A stretch of DNA of 64,000 nt from contig JANXCF010000001.1 in assembly GCA_025059995.1 (NCBI GenBank), forward strand, positions 186,001 to 250,000, given 5' to 3'. The position numbers were made by a program, and so were the translations under genes. The notes beneath the pieces were generated by a model. That model saw only the letters and a list, made by a program, of their open reading frames with translations, made no database searches and was not told the origin of the DNA. Every line of letters begins with the position of its first letter. Position 1 is the first letter of the stretch. This document shows, one piece after another, positions 34,659 to 43,498 of this stretch. Source of the DNA: Leptospiraceae bacterium (GTDB lineage: Bacteria; Spirochaetota; Leptospiria; Leptospirales; Leptonemataceae).

Positions 34659-35534
34659 ATGCAGCATATCTTCAATGAAATCAAAAAAGATTTAGAAACA
34701 AATGCTTACCATTATGGTAAGGAAAATTGTTCAATTTGTCATGGATTAGGAATTATCACAGAAGAAACCTTAGATCCAAATGTAGGAACAATATATCGTC
34801 TTTGCCAGTGCGTTGAAGACATGACGCTGTGTGATGGAAACCCACCATACGAATACTACGATCCGAATGAAAATCGCATGAAGGAATGCCCCTCAAAAAA
34901 AGCAAGGATTGCTCTTAAAAAAATCCATCAATTGGAAAAGCAGTCAGGGATACCCGAAAGATACAAAAATAAATTTTTAACCTCGATCGATACTACATTT
35001 TTAGAAAATGAAGACTATTACTTTGCTATTGATAATGTCCATAATCTTCTGAAAAACTATAAAGAAAAAAGAGGAAATCAATATGGATTATATTTATATG
35101 GAAATACTGGGACAGGAAAAACTTTTCTTGCTTGTATCATATTGAATGAGTTGATACGTTTGTATCAAGTCAGAGTTCGATATGCAAAAATTTCTCGAGA
35201 CATCATAGGAAAAATACGAGACAGCTTTAACCCTCAATCAGAATATTACGGCGAAGGGAGAAAAATCGAAGAAGAACTAGCTAACGTAGAAGTGTTGGTT
35301 ATCGATGATTTCGGAGTTCAACGGGAAACTCCGTGGGTTAATAACGTATTATATGATTTGATTGATACAAGATACGAAAAAAATCTATTAACCATTCTCA
35401 CATCAAATGAACCAATGGAAGCTTGGAAAGAAATTTCGAATGGAAGGATTTATAGTAGACTTAAAGAAATGTGCTTGGAAATCCAACTCAATGCAGACGA
35501 CTATAGACTTAAAAAATCAAAATCCTATCGTTAG
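34659..35534 (+). CDS. DnaC/DnaI-like replicative helicase loader ATPase
   Basis: 291 aa AAA+ ATPase. The N-terminal part has a putative zinc site (CSICHG...LCQC, about 22-51), as in DnaI/DnaC-type loaders and phage relatives. Walker A is YGNTGTGKTFLA (about 149-160), Walker B VLVIDDFGVQRETPW, sensor 1 LTILTSNEP, and the arginine-finger region GRIYSRLKEM. The family loads DnaB helicase at origins. IstB-like transposition helpers share the core, but no transposase is nearby. It overlaps folK by 44 bp. Confidence 0.8.
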   Translation: MQHIFNEIKKDLETNAYHYGKENCSICHGLGIITEETLDPNVGTIYRLCQCVEDMTLCDGNPPYEYYDPNENRMKECPSKKARIALKKIHQLEKQSGIPERYKNKFLTSIDTTFLENEDYYFAIDNVHNLLKNYKEKRGNQYGLYLYGNTGTGKTFLACIILNELIRLYQVRVRYAKISRDIIGKIRDSFNPQSEYYGEGRKIEEELANVEVLVIDDFGVQRETPWVNNVLYDLIDTRYEKNLLTILTSNEPMEAWKEISNGRIYSRLKEMCLEIQLNADDYRLKKSKSYR

Positions 35535-35958
35535 AAAAAAAAGAGTTGTTCTGGCATTAGGTTCAAACATCGAACCACGAAAACAATATATAGAATCAGC
35601 CATAAAAGAAATCAAAGAAAATCCTGAGTTTCGCATTCTCAACATCACCCCCATGATAGAAAATCCAGCAATCCTTTACGAAAATCAGCCTGATTTTCTC
35701 AATCAAGTAATTGAAATAGAAACATCAATGGATCCTTATGAACTTCTTAATTTCGTCAAAGTATTAGAGAAAAAAATTGGTAGAAAAGAACGCTTTCGCT
35801 ACGGACCTCGTGAAATCGATATTGATATTTTGTTTTACGAGAATTTGCACATAAAAAGTGAAATTTTGATGATACCCCATCCAGGCGTCTATGATAGGGA
35901 TTACTTGAAATACCTTCTTAGGTTTATTGATATTTCTTATTATGGTTTTGAAAAATAA
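35491..35958 (+). CDS. folK: HPPK, 6-hydroxymethyl-dihydropterin pyrophosphokinase
   Basis: Transfers pyrophosphate from ATP to 6-hydroxymethyl-7,8-dihydropterin in folate synthesis. From the ATG at 35491 it is 155 aa, near the normal family length. RVVLALGSNIEPR is the N-terminal signature; YENQPDFLNQVIEIETS, GRKERFRYGPREIDIDIL (pterin and Mg sites) and IPHPGVYDRDY complete the family pattern. The start lies inside the DnaC-like gene, so translation may be coupled. No other folate gene is next to it. Confidence 0.92.
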   Translation: MQTTIDLKNQNPIVRKKRVVLALGSNIEPRKQYIESAIKEIKENPEFRILNITPMIENPAILYENQPDFLNQVIEIETSMDPYELLNFVKVLEKKIGRKERFRYGPREIDIDILFYENLHIKSEILMIPHPGVYDRDYLKYLLRFIDISYYGFEK

Positions 35959-37078
35959 TTTGAGAATTTACCTGATTTTCGTTTTGATGCTTGCTTTGAT
36001 TCCTTCGTGTCAAAACATGAAAAAGAAGTTAGAATTCAAGGACCCTGTTTGGAATTCTCTTTTTTTTCATTTGGACTCAAAGGAAAAGTTCAAAATCGAA
36101 AAAGCGTATTCTTTTGATATAATTGATAGATCAAAAGAAAATCTTTCTTTGACGGATTGGAATGATTGTGGAATTTATTTTTTCTATAATCGGGAATATT
36201 ACTTTTCTGAGTTTTGTTTTTTGATGGCGTTGGAACAATCTCAATCTTATGAACCCATGCCATTTGAGCTTAATGATGAGATCAAGTTATTTTTGAATTT
36301 GTTATTTTTTTACGAACAAACTCATAACAAAAACGAAAAGTTCCAAGATAAAAGAAATCTCACCATAAAGCGTTTTTTAAACTTAATCAAAAACCGCGAA
36401 GACCTAATAATCACATCCCTCAAAGAAGTCCGCAAACGAAATTTGCCAAAATTAGAAGTGGAGTTAGCAAAAGAGTTTTACCAAACCCAACAGAATGTGT
36501 CTGATAACTTTATAGCAGAGTATATCACCTCTCTTATCACTACGAGAACGTTTCAATCTGAAGATGAAGCTTTAATCAATAAAGTTCAAAATCGCCTTTT
36601 GAAAGACTACCTTATAGAAGAAATAGGAAGGTATTATTTCTTTTCAAAAAATTACAAGTCATTTGTTGAATTTTTCGAATCCAATAGACAGATTTTAGAA
36701 AAAAAGAAAAAAAATCCATCAAGCATATTTTATTTTGAAAGACTATTTATTTCTTATTTTGAATTATACAAAAATGGTTCAAAAAAAGAAATCCCAGATG
36801 AATGGTATCAGGAAGTTCGAAAAGCTTCTAAATTAAGCAAAGAGACCTACTTGAAGTTTTTGGAGTATTTTCACAAAAAGGAGTTTTTATTTCAAAACTA
36901 TGCTTCACTAAGAGAAGTTTTGAATAAAGATTATGATTATGTCTGCGGTGTGAAGATTTTTTCTTTTCTTTGCAAAAGCATTTATACATTAGAGAAACAA
37001 AAAGCAATCAAAGAAGTTTTTGGTTCTTATGATGCAAATGAAATACAGCAATATAAAGAATTGATTTTTCACTATTGA
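35942..37078 (+). CDS. lipoprotein of unknown function
   Basis: 378 aa from the ATG at 35942 (a TTG five codons upstream is unlikely). The signal peptide ends in lipobox IPSC (Cys23). The rest is predicted to be mostly helical, rich in Phe, Tyr, Lys and Glu (YYFSEFCFLMALEQSQSYE, IFYFERLFISYFELYK), and could be a TPR- or SPOR-like helical repeat, which I cannot confirm. Its 5' end overlaps folK by 17 bp; its TGA overlaps the ATG of the glycosyltransferase gene (TGATG), so the four genes 34659-37968 look like one operon. Confidence 0.65.
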   Translation: MVLKNNLRIYLIFVLMLALIPSCQNMKKKLEFKDPVWNSLFFHLDSKEKFKIEKAYSFDIIDRSKENLSLTDWNDCGIYFFYNREYYFSEFCFLMALEQSQSYEPMPFELNDEIKLFLNLLFFYEQTHNKNEKFQDKRNLTIKRFLNLIKNREDLIITSLKEVRKRNLPKLEVELAKEFYQTQQNVSDNFIAEYITSLITTRTFQSEDEALINKVQNRLLKDYLIEEIGRYYFFSKNYKSFVEFFESNRQILEKKKKNPSSIFYFERLFISYFELYKNGSKKEIPDEWYQEVRKASKLSKETYLKFLEYFHKKEFLFQNYASLREVLNKDYDYVCGVKIFSFLCKSIYTLEKQKAIKEVFGSYDANEIQQYKELIFHY

Positions 37079-37968
37079 TGAAAATTTTAATTATCAAGCC
37101 TGGAGCTCTGGGAGATACTATCCTTATTTTTGATTTGTTAAAAAATTTATGTGCTCATAAGTTTGATGTAACTTTTGTGGGAAATGCAGATTATATCAAT
37201 CTCATACCTTATTTCGATTTGGGGAAATCCTTATCTTTTGATGATAGATTCTTTCTTCCATTGTTTGTTGAAAAAGCAGGGGAGTCTGTTTTGGATGAGC
37301 AGTTGGTTGATTTTTTTAACTCTTTTAGTTATGTCATTTTGATTTATCATAAACTGACGGATTTTTACCATAAAATCGAAAGACTCTATCGGAGAAAACT
37401 TATATATCTGAAGACATTACCTGATTACCTAATTCCTTTGCGACTTTATTATACGAAAGAAATCTTAGGTTTTCTAGATTTACCAGTATTATACAAATAT
37501 TATCATATCAAACATATTCCCCAAGGCAAAGCAATTATAATACACCCCGGTAGTGGTTCCAAAGAAAAGATTTGGAATTTAGAAAACTTTATAAAACTTT
37601 GTAAATTTCTTCTACAGAAGAACCAAAACTTAGTCTTGATAGAAGGACCTGCGGAAAGAGGAATTTTTAAACATTTTAGCTCTTTTAACCACCATCCAAA
37701 AGTGAAGTTCGAAAGGATAAATTCTCTATCTCAATTCATTAAGATAATATCTTATTCTACATTTTACATTGGGAACGATTCAGGCTTAACTCATCTGGCT
37801 TCTTTTATGGGAATTTCAGGAATAGCCATTTTCGGAAAAACAAATCCCTGGCTTTGGTGCCCCATCCCAAACATTCCAGCGATTTACGAAAATAAAGAAG
37901 ATGGGATTGATTTCCCATCTATCGAGTTTGTTTGTGAATTTTTGGAAAATTATATTGATTTTATTTGA
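37078..37968 (+). CDS. glycosyltransferase family 9 (heptosyltransferase-like)
   Basis: 296 aa GT-B enzyme. The N-terminus KILIIKPGALGDTILIFDLL has the GxLGD loop of family 9, and the C-terminal half shows IIHPGSGSKEKIWNLENF and YIGNDSGLTHLASFMG, the nucleotide-sugar site. Members add heptose or a related sugar to the LPS core. It is translationally coupled to the preceding lipoprotein and converges with hsp20, overlapping its 3' end by 19 bp. The acceptor and sugar are unknown. Confidence 0.85.
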   Translation: MKILIIKPGALGDTILIFDLLKNLCAHKFDVTFVGNADYINLIPYFDLGKSLSFDDRFFLPLFVEKAGESVLDEQLVDFFNSFSYVILIYHKLTDFYHKIERLYRRKLIYLKTLPDYLIPLRLYYTKEILGFLDLPVLYKYYHIKHIPQGKAIIIHPGSGSKEKIWNLENFIKLCKFLLQKNQNLVLIEGPAERGIFKHFSSFNHHPKVKFERINSLSQFIKIISYSTFYIGNDSGLTHLASFMGISGIAIFGKTNPWLWCPIPNIPAIYENKEDGIDFPSIEFVCEFLENYIDFI

Positions 37969-38339
37969 ATTTTTTTGACACTTGGTTGTATTTTGGGTAG
38001 AACGAGTTTAAGAACTCCATTTTTTATGGTTGCTTCAATTTTGTCTTGGTCAATTTCATTTCCTAATTCAAATGAACGTTTGTAGTCTCCAATTCCATAT
38101 TCAGAATAGAAAAGACGATATCCTTCTGGAGCTGTAAAATTGACTTTCGCATGAATGGTTAGAATGTTTTTTTCAATGGTGATATCTACATCATCTTCGT
38201 TTACACCTGGCATCTCAGCAAAAAGGATATACTCATTGTTGTTTTCATATATATCAACTGGGGGGATATAGTATCGATTTCTTTTTTCTGCTTTTTCTAC
38301 TTTTTCGCCTTCTAATTCTTTCTTTACTACTGCTGACAT
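37950..38339 (-). CDS. small heat shock protein Hsp20
   Basis: 129 aa alpha-crystallin-domain holdase. The start is the ATG at 38339, preceded by AAAGGAGGTG; a GTG in that Shine-Dalgarno is a false start. PVDIYENNNEYILFAEMPGVNEDDVDI opens the domain and ATIKNGVLKLVLPK closes it, as is typical of bacterial Hsp20; the C-terminal IxI anchor reads IQIKSI. It binds unfolding proteins. No CIRCE-type operator is visible in its upstream 100 bp, unlike groES, so its control probably differs. Confidence 0.92.
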   Translation of the reverse strand: MSAVVKKELEGEKVEKAEKRNRYYIPPVDIYENNNEYILFAEMPGVNEDDVDITIEKNILTIHAKVNFTAPEGYRLFYSEYGIGDYKRSFELGNEIDQDKIEATIKNGVLKLVLPKIQPSVKKIQIKSI

Positions 38340-38447
38340 AAGCACCTCCTTTTCATTCTATTGATTGAAAGCAAAATTTATACCATATAATTACTTTATT
38401 ATCCCTAAGATTAAGCAAATTTTATTTATTTTCTTGATCAGTCTACT

Positions 38448-39497
38448 TTATTGAAATTCTTGAATGATGTCAATAAGTTTTCTTCTAATTTGTGGTGTGT
38501 GCCAATTGATATCTAAATGATCGTAATTTCCCAAATGTCTAAAACCTTTGGTAGTGAAAGGATTTAGTAATGCACTTTTTGTAGGAACAATACAATCATG
38601 AGGACCAAAATCATTTAATAGAGGACATATTGTCTGAAATGTCTTTTTTGAATCGCTTTCGAAATTTGTTCCATTAGGTATTTCACCGTAGAGAGTAAAA
38701 ATCAAATCATCTCGATCCGTCCTCTGGTTTATAAAAAACAACTTCCAGTTGTAAGCATTTGGGATAGAACCATCGAAATTGTCCCAAGCTAAGTCTCTTC
38801 CACCATCAGTGTCTGTCAAAAAGGAAGCTATATATCCCAAAAGGGTTTTATCTTTTTGAAACTCGGGACTTGCCCATGGAGAGCCATGAAACGGTGTCCC
38901 ATTGGTTATGATCGCTTTGATATAGTTTGGTTTTTCTCCTTCGTAGAGAGCAAACCGACTGATTAATCCCCCCATAGAATGAGCATAGATAATGACTTGG
39001 TTTTGAAAATTCAAAAAAAGCCTATCTAACAAATCCCTTAGTCTTTTACCATTCACATCAATGGGATCAGAAGTCAAATAATCAAATGTGAAAACCTCAT
39101 AGTTTTGTAAAAGCCAAATAAACTCATTTTCAGAAACAAGATGTTCCCAATTCCTTGTTAAAACACGTTGCTTTAATTCATCTATGGACGGAAGTTTCAC
39201 CGAACTACGATCACGAAAATCCCAGCCTGGTACCAAAATAAGTTTTGGTTTTTGGGGATCTACATTTTCAGGAGTAGCTTCTTGTAAATATGAAATATTT
39301 TTCGGATTAAAAATAATTTGGGGATCAAATTCATATATCCTTGCCCAATAATCTCCAACAGTGAAGATTCTTAAGAAAAAAAACAGTGTTCGATTCTTTT
39401 CTTGTTTTTGGTGGAAGAAGCGACAACTCGTAACTAAAAAATGAACAATAAAAATCAAAAAAACAAAAAACCACAGTCTGTTGTTTTTATTTAGCAT
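38448..39497 (-). CDS. lipoprotein alpha/beta hydrolase, PGAP1-like lipase
   Basis: 349 aa. The N-terminal hydrophobic segment with VTSC (Cys25) suggests a lipoprotein. PKLILVPGWDFRDRS is the oxyanion strand, VIIYAHSMGGLISRFALYEGEKP has the nucleophile elbow AHSMGG, and ITNGTPFHGSPWA is typical of PGAP1/triacylglycerol lipase-like hydrolases. The acid and the last His (NYDHLDINWH) are plausible. It would act on lipid or acyl esters in the periplasm or at the outer membrane. It lies 50 bp downstream of the metallophosphoesterase gene on the same strand. Confidence 0.78.
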   Translation of the reverse strand: MLNKNNRLWFFVFLIFIVHFLVTSCRFFHQKQEKNRTLFFFLRIFTVGDYWARIYEFDPQIIFNPKNISYLQEATPENVDPQKPKLILVPGWDFRDRSSVKLPSIDELKQRVLTRNWEHLVSENEFIWLLQNYEVFTFDYLTSDPIDVNGKRLRDLLDRLFLNFQNQVIIYAHSMGGLISRFALYEGEKPNYIKAIITNGTPFHGSPWASPEFQKDKTLLGYIASFLTDTDGGRDLAWDNFDGSIPNAYNWKLFFINQRTDRDDLIFTLYGEIPNGTNFESDSKKTFQTICPLLNDFGPHDCIVPTKSALLNPFTTKGFRHLGNYDHLDINWHTPQIRRKLIDIIQEFQ

Positions 39498-39547
39498 ATG
39501 TTATAAAAAATATCGATTGTTTTGTGATTTCAACTCATCAGAGTTGT

Positions 39548-40843
39548 CTATTTCTTATAGAGTTCTAGAATCGTAATCTCGGGTGGACAATTAATCCTCA
39601 AAGGAAACCAATGCCCTAATCCACGATTCACATACAAATAAACTTGATTTTCATGATAAAGATCTACGTGATATTTCATGAAATTGGATAAAAGAGAAAT
39701 ATCCTTCTTCGAATCAAGAATGATCTGACCTCCATGAGTGTGTCCAGCCAAAACCAACTGGATGGGTTTGTTTTTTAAGTATTCAAAATCACCTGGATGG
39801 TGATTCAAAACAATAATAGGTTTGTCTTTAAAAGGCAATTTTTGATAAACCTCGTTAAATGATAGTTCTGAAAGAAACAAACGTGATAAGTTATTTCTAC
39901 GATGCTGAATAGGATAATCAAGACCAATCAATATCAATTTATTTTTTCCTCTTTGAATGATATCAAAATCGTTTACCAATACATTTGATCGAGCTTTCTG
40001 TAATGTTTGTATCAAGTATCTTGGATTTTCGATGTGGTCATGATTACCTAAGATAGCATAAACGGGGGCAATCTCAGAAAGTTTCTGAAAATACCATCCA
40101 ACAGTTGAAAGATACAACTTGGAATTATCTAGAATATCTCCCGTCACAACTATGCAGTCAGGCTTTTGTGTTTTGATCATCTCAATTGTAGGAGTAAGAT
40201 ATTTTTCTGTTATCAACGAACCAATATGCAAATCAGAAATATGAGCAATTCGAAAATGATTGAAATTTGATTCTAAGTTTTGAATGGGAATACCTCTTGT
40301 GAAAACCTCAAAATCCTTTGTTCCTGCGTACATTCCGAATAAAGAGCTTGAGGTTCCAATGAAAGGAATGGTATCGATAGCTATTGCTGTGGTGGTGAAC
40401 AGAAATGTTTTTCGATTTAGAATTTCTTTGGAGTTTACAAGAATGTTTGAGTTTTGATTTTGAGATTTTACGAAAATCGGATTTATAAATTTTAAAAGAA
40501 ACTTACTGTTTTGCCAAGTATAGTAGATTATAAAAAAAACTAAAAACAGAATCCCCCACAAAAAGAATCCAAAAAAGAAAGAATAATTCCATGAAAGACT
40601 CAAATAGTAAAGATGTTTAAACAGCCCTTCAAATTCTACTCGAAAGTTAAAACGAAATAGAACCAAAAACACGAAAAACCCATTACTGAATAATGCCAAA
40701 ATCCAATAAAACAAAAAAAAAGCGAAACGATGTTTGGAAGATGGGATACGTCGATTCCAACGTCGATAAAGAATATACTCAAAAAGTATCAATATGAAAA
40801 GGATTACTGAAAAGAACAAGTAAAAGAACAACATACTGCCCAT
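39548..40843 (-). CDS. membrane metallophosphoesterase (YkuE-like)
   Basis: 431 aa. Three or so transmembrane helices in the first 125 residues anchor a calcineurin-like phosphoesterase domain. All dimetal motifs are visible: HISDLHIG, VVTGDILDNS, ILGNHDHI, LNHHPGDF and LAGHTHGGQI. The YkuE-type relatives hydrolyse UDP-diacylglucosamine or other phosphodiesters at the membrane; the substrate is not determinable. An alternative ATG three codons inside exists. It probably shares a transcript with the lipase gene. Confidence 0.87.
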   Translation of the reverse strand: MGSMLFFYLFFSVILFILILFEYILYRRWNRRIPSSKHRFAFFLFYWILALFSNGFFVFLVLFRFNFRVEFEGLFKHLYYLSLSWNYSFFFGFFLWGILFLVFFIIYYTWQNSKFLLKFINPIFVKSQNQNSNILVNSKEILNRKTFLFTTTAIAIDTIPFIGTSSSLFGMYAGTKDFEVFTRGIPIQNLESNFNHFRIAHISDLHIGSLITEKYLTPTIEMIKTQKPDCIVVTGDILDNSKLYLSTVGWYFQKLSEIAPVYAILGNHDHIENPRYLIQTLQKARSNVLVNDFDIIQRGKNKLILIGLDYPIQHRRNNLSRLFLSELSFNEVYQKLPFKDKPIIVLNHHPGDFEYLKNKPIQLVLAGHTHGGQIILDSKKDISLLSNFMKYHVDLYHENQVYLYVNRGLGHWFPLRINCPPEITILELYKK

Positions 40844-40963
40844 GATTTGATTTAATCAAAATTAAAACTAAAGACAAGATATTTACACTATTAGTTGATA
40901 TTAAAATCAAGTTCATCAAAAAAGTTTTGGGAATATTTTTATTCTAATTTAACTTAATTGCTT

Positions 40964-41482
40964 TTACTTACCAAACAAATTAATTAGTGTTATAAGAACA
41001 CTAAGAAACGAAAAACCTGTTGCAATAAACCATAGCAGAAAATTATATTTTTTTTCGATTACAGTAAAACGAATATTCATTTCTTTTTGTAGGGCTTCGA
41101 ATCTATCATTCATAGCTTCGAATCTGTCATTCATGGCTTCGAACCGGGCATTCATTTCTTTTTGTAGGGCTTCGAATCTGTCATTCATGGCTTCGAACCG
41201 GGCATTCATGGACTCAAATCTATCGTCTATAGCTTCGAACCGAGCAATAATAGCTTCAAATCTTTTGTCTTGGAGCTCCCTTTGTGCTCTTAGTTCTTCT
41301 TCTATCTTCACAAGCCTCTTGATTAAAATCTTCATCTCCCTTGAACTTTTATTTTTTATATTTAGTCTTTTATCAAATTCTGCTTTAATCTTCTCTTCTA
41401 CACTGTTCAGAACTTCTTCTTTTAGCTTTTTTCTAAAATCTTCCCAAATCTTTTCATTTTCAAGTGGTGAACCTGAGGTCAT
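40964..41482 (-). CDS. tail-anchored coiled-coil protein of 7/11-residue RF modules, copy 1
   Basis: 172 aa from the ATG at 41482, chosen because GGAGG sits six bases ahead; the frame is open 16 codons further to a TTG. An N-terminal charged helix (WEDFRKKLKEEVLNS), then KILIKRLVKIEEELRAQREL, then an uninterrupted chain of modules of the form (M/I)xxRFxA, 7 residues long, some extended by LQKE to 11. A C-terminal transmembrane helix (FLLWFIATGFSFLSVLITL) ends the protein. It is homologous to the gene at 42854. The layout (coiled coil plus C-terminal anchor) resembles MCUR1/DUF1640-type and Bdr-type proteins, but identity is unproven. Confidence 0.72.
   Translation of the reverse strand: MTSGSPLENEKIWEDFRKKLKEEVLNSVEEKIKAEFDKRLNIKNKSSREMKILIKRLVKIEEELRAQRELQDKRFEAIIARFEAIDDRFESMNARFEAMNDRFEALQKEMNARFEAMNDRFEAMNDRFEALQKEMNIRFTVIEKKYNFLLWFIATGFSFLSVLITLINLFGK
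41076..41215. repeat. in-gene direct repeats of the RF modules, copy 1
   Basis: A 30-bp stretch at 41076-41105 recurs exactly at 41151-41180, a 75-bp period made of one 33-bp (11-residue) and two 21-bp (7-residue) units. Near-identical 21-bp units with CATTCATGGCTTCGAA surround it. The near identity at the DNA level suggests recent duplication within the gene. Confidence 0.85.
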
Positions 41483-41695
41483 TAATTCCTCCATTTGAGA
41501 CAATATTGTTTTTTTTGATAAAATCAACAATTTTTGGATAAAATTAGGCTCAAAAAATTATCTTCTTCATTTTATCATAATCTAAATCTTTTATAAAATC
41601 GTTGAAAAAAATCGAGTTGTTCATTCCTCTATTTCGAAAGAAAATTAACATAACAAAACATTTGACATTTCTTGATTCATTTAGATTTTTTATTT

Positions 41696-42058
41696 ATGAA
41701 TGATTTTTTATTTTTGATAGCTTTGAGCTTACTGACGAGCATATTCACAACTTGGTTAGTAATTTTCACTTTTCGTTGGTATATTCAGAAATATTTAAAA
41801 TCCAAGCTTCAGGAACTTTTTCCAAAAATAGTTGAAGAATTCAAACTTCAGCTTCAACAGGCTTTTGTTCAATCAGCGAAGGAATTACTACCTGAGTTTA
41901 AAAAAGAAATTAAGAAAAGTTTCAAAGAAGCGATTGATGAAACATTAACGCCAAAAGTATTAGAAGAAATTTCCCAATCCATAACAAGCACAGCGTTAGG
42001 AGTTTTTCAAAATAGTTGGAACTTTTTTTTGGGGAAGGGGGACGAAAACAAAAAATGA
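41696..42058 (+). CDS. small membrane-anchored helical protein, unknown
   Basis: 120 aa from the ATG at 41696 (a TTG eight codons upstream is the alternative). One N-terminal transmembrane helix (about 2-25) is followed by a long amphipathic, charged helix (KELLPEFKKEIKKSFKEAIDE) and ISQSITSTALGVFQNSW. This looks like a membrane-tethered coiled coil. No known family recognised. It diverges from the RF-module gene, and converges with the next gene. Confidence 0.55.
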   Translation: MNDFLFLIALSLLTSIFTTWLVIFTFRWYIQKYLKSKLQELFPKIVEEFKLQLQQAFVQSAKELLPEFKKEIKKSFKEAIDETLTPKVLEEISQSITSTALGVFQNSWNFFLGKGDENKK

Positions 42059-42063
42059 AAGTT

Positions 42064-42408
42064 TTACTGATCTTCTATTAGCGGTGGAGTGGGGTATCGT
42101 TTCTCGAATTCATCAGTCCAACGTAAACCTATAGCTTCTCTTTGAACCATGAATTTCCATTTTTCTGTGAGGGCTTTTTCTCTTGCAATTTGGTATTGAT
42201 TTCGGTATTGAGTTTTTTCTTCTGAACTTTTCGCATTTCGATAGTTTTCATAAATTTTTGAACACTCATCTAATGATTTTCTTAGTTGTTCTTCAGACTT
42301 TTTTAGAGAAAAAGCAATTTCCTCGAGAATTTCCTGCTTCCACGATTTTGTCCCCTTTTTTGTGGGAATCTTCCAGTTCTTAAGGTTTTCTAAATCAAAA
42401 GAACTCAT
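42064..42408 (-). CDS. hypothetical small cytoplasmic protein
   Basis: 114 aa from the ATG at 42408; the frame stays open 17 codons upstream, but that part has no coding character. Mostly helical and charged: WKQEILEEIAFSLKKSEEQLRKSLDECSKIYENYR; it ends in LRWTDEFEKRYPTPPLIEDQ. No domain recognised. It converges with the small membrane protein gene, with 5 bp between stops. Confidence 0.55.
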   Translation of the reverse strand: MSSFDLENLKNWKIPTKKGTKSWKQEILEEIAFSLKKSEEQLRKSLDECSKIYENYRNAKSSEEKTQYRNQYQIAREKALTEKWKFMVQREAIGLRWTDEFEKRYPTPPLIEDQ

Positions 42409-42853
42409 AATGATGTATAGCTTGATAATTTTATTGATTTCAACAATTATTTTTCTCAAGACATCTTCAAAGAAATTTTATGATCCATCATCCAAAAACA
42501 TTTCCCATTTTCAATCCAACTTATTCCTCTCATCGTAACCGCATGTTTTTTCGTCAGTGGTGAAGTAGAACGTAATCAGTGTTTGTGATCATAATTATGA
42601 TTGATTGATAAGACGACATGAAGTGGGAACGAGGGATGAAGGAGTCTTTACTTCACGAGAAAAAACCATCAATACGAGAGCTAGTAGTTGTGCTTGTTTT
42701 TTATTTGAGTCAGGATGTAGCATGATTGTTGTAGGGTTTTGATGAGTGCACGAAAGAAAACACACACTCAGCTCAAACACTTTATAAACTTTAAGCACGA
42801 GTCAAAAAAAACTTTACGATTTATTTTAAGGGGTTAGAGTAAGCAGTAGTTGT
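42409..42853. other. 445-bp stretch without a supported gene
   Basis: Only short open frames are seen, for example a 27-codon plus-strand frame at 42479-42562 starting with ATG. Base composition becomes less AT-rich towards the following RF-module gene. No terminator, tRNA or clear promoter was recognised. Confidence 0.5.
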
Positions 42854-43498
42854 ATGGAACATGAGGAATTGAGACCGCTGGTAGCGAGTATATTGGAGGA
42901 ATTATTGAGAGAGAAGCAGGAGGTAATAGTGAGAATAGGGAAGGGGAGGAAGAGTGTTATATTGAAGAGGCTGTTGAAGGTAGAGAAGGAGCTGAAGTCA
43001 TTGAGGGAACTTGAGGGCAAGAGGTTTGAGTCATTGATGAGAGTGATGGACGAGCGGTTTCATGCGATGAATGAGCGATTTGAAGCGTTGCAGAGGACGA
43101 TGGACGAGCGGTTTTATGCGATGAACGATCGATTTGAGGCGCTGCAAAGAGAGATGAAAGCACGCTTTGTGTCGTTGCAGAGAGAGATGAGTGTACGGTT
43201 TGAGGTGATAGAAGGGAGATTTAAAGCGATAGAGGAGCGATTTTTGGCGATGAATGAGCGTTTTGAGTCATTGCAGAGGACGATGGATGAGCGATTTCAT
43301 GCAATGAATGCACGCTTCGAGTCATTGATGAGAGTGATGGATGATCGATTTCATGCGATGGATACACGCTTCGAGTCGTTGATTAAAGTGATGAGTCAGC
43401 GATTTGAGTCGATAGAGAAGAGGTTTGATTTTCTTCAATGGATTGTAATTGCTGGAATATCATTCCTTACTCTTCTGATCACTTTTGTTGAACCATGA
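42854..43498 (+). CDS. tail-anchored coiled-coil protein of 7/11-residue RF modules, copy 2
   Basis: 214 aa paralogue of the 40964-41482 gene. SVILKRLLKVEKELKSLREL (about 34-53) aligns with KILIKRLVKIEEELRAQREL of copy 1. Residues about 57-191 are about 15 modules (M/I)xxRFxx of 7 residues, several extended by LQRT, LQRE, LMRV or LIKV to 11. A C-terminal hydrophobic helix (FLQWIVIAGISFLTLLITF) is the membrane anchor. Codon use differs from the neighbours: many CGA, CGG, AGG, GCG and GAG codons and a higher G+C. That suggests recent transfer or different selection. No clear Shine-Dalgarno precedes the ATG. Function unknown. Confidence 0.7.
   Translation: MEHEELRPLVASILEELLREKQEVIVRIGKGRKSVILKRLLKVEKELKSLRELEGKRFESLMRVMDERFHAMNERFEALQRTMDERFYAMNDRFEALQREMKARFVSLQREMSVRFEVIEGRFKAIEERFLAMNERFESLQRTMDERFHAMNARFESLMRVMDDRFHAMDTRFESLIKVMSQRFESIEKRFDFLQWIVIAGISFLTLLITFVEP
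43020..43425. repeat. in-gene modular repeats, copy 2
   Basis: Repeated DNA units of 21 and 33 bp in the RF-module gene, for example GATGGACGAGCGGTTT and close variants around 43046, 43100 and 43281, and GATGAATGAGCGATTTGA or variants at several sites. The units are less identical than in copy 1, so this array is older or diversified. Confidence 0.8.

Noticed and set aside
34659-35534. IstB transposition helper from an insertion sequence
   Set aside because: There is an N-terminal zinc-like segment, no transposase, and no inverted repeats; the gene overlaps folK in a stable operon.
41076-41215. CRISPR-like array
   Set aside because: Repeats are 21 and 33 bp units in frame with a protein of RF modules, without unique spacers, leader or cas genes.
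42595-42798. Small minus-strand gene
   Set aside because: Sixty-seven codons with no ribosome binding site, no conserved pattern and unusual residue mix.
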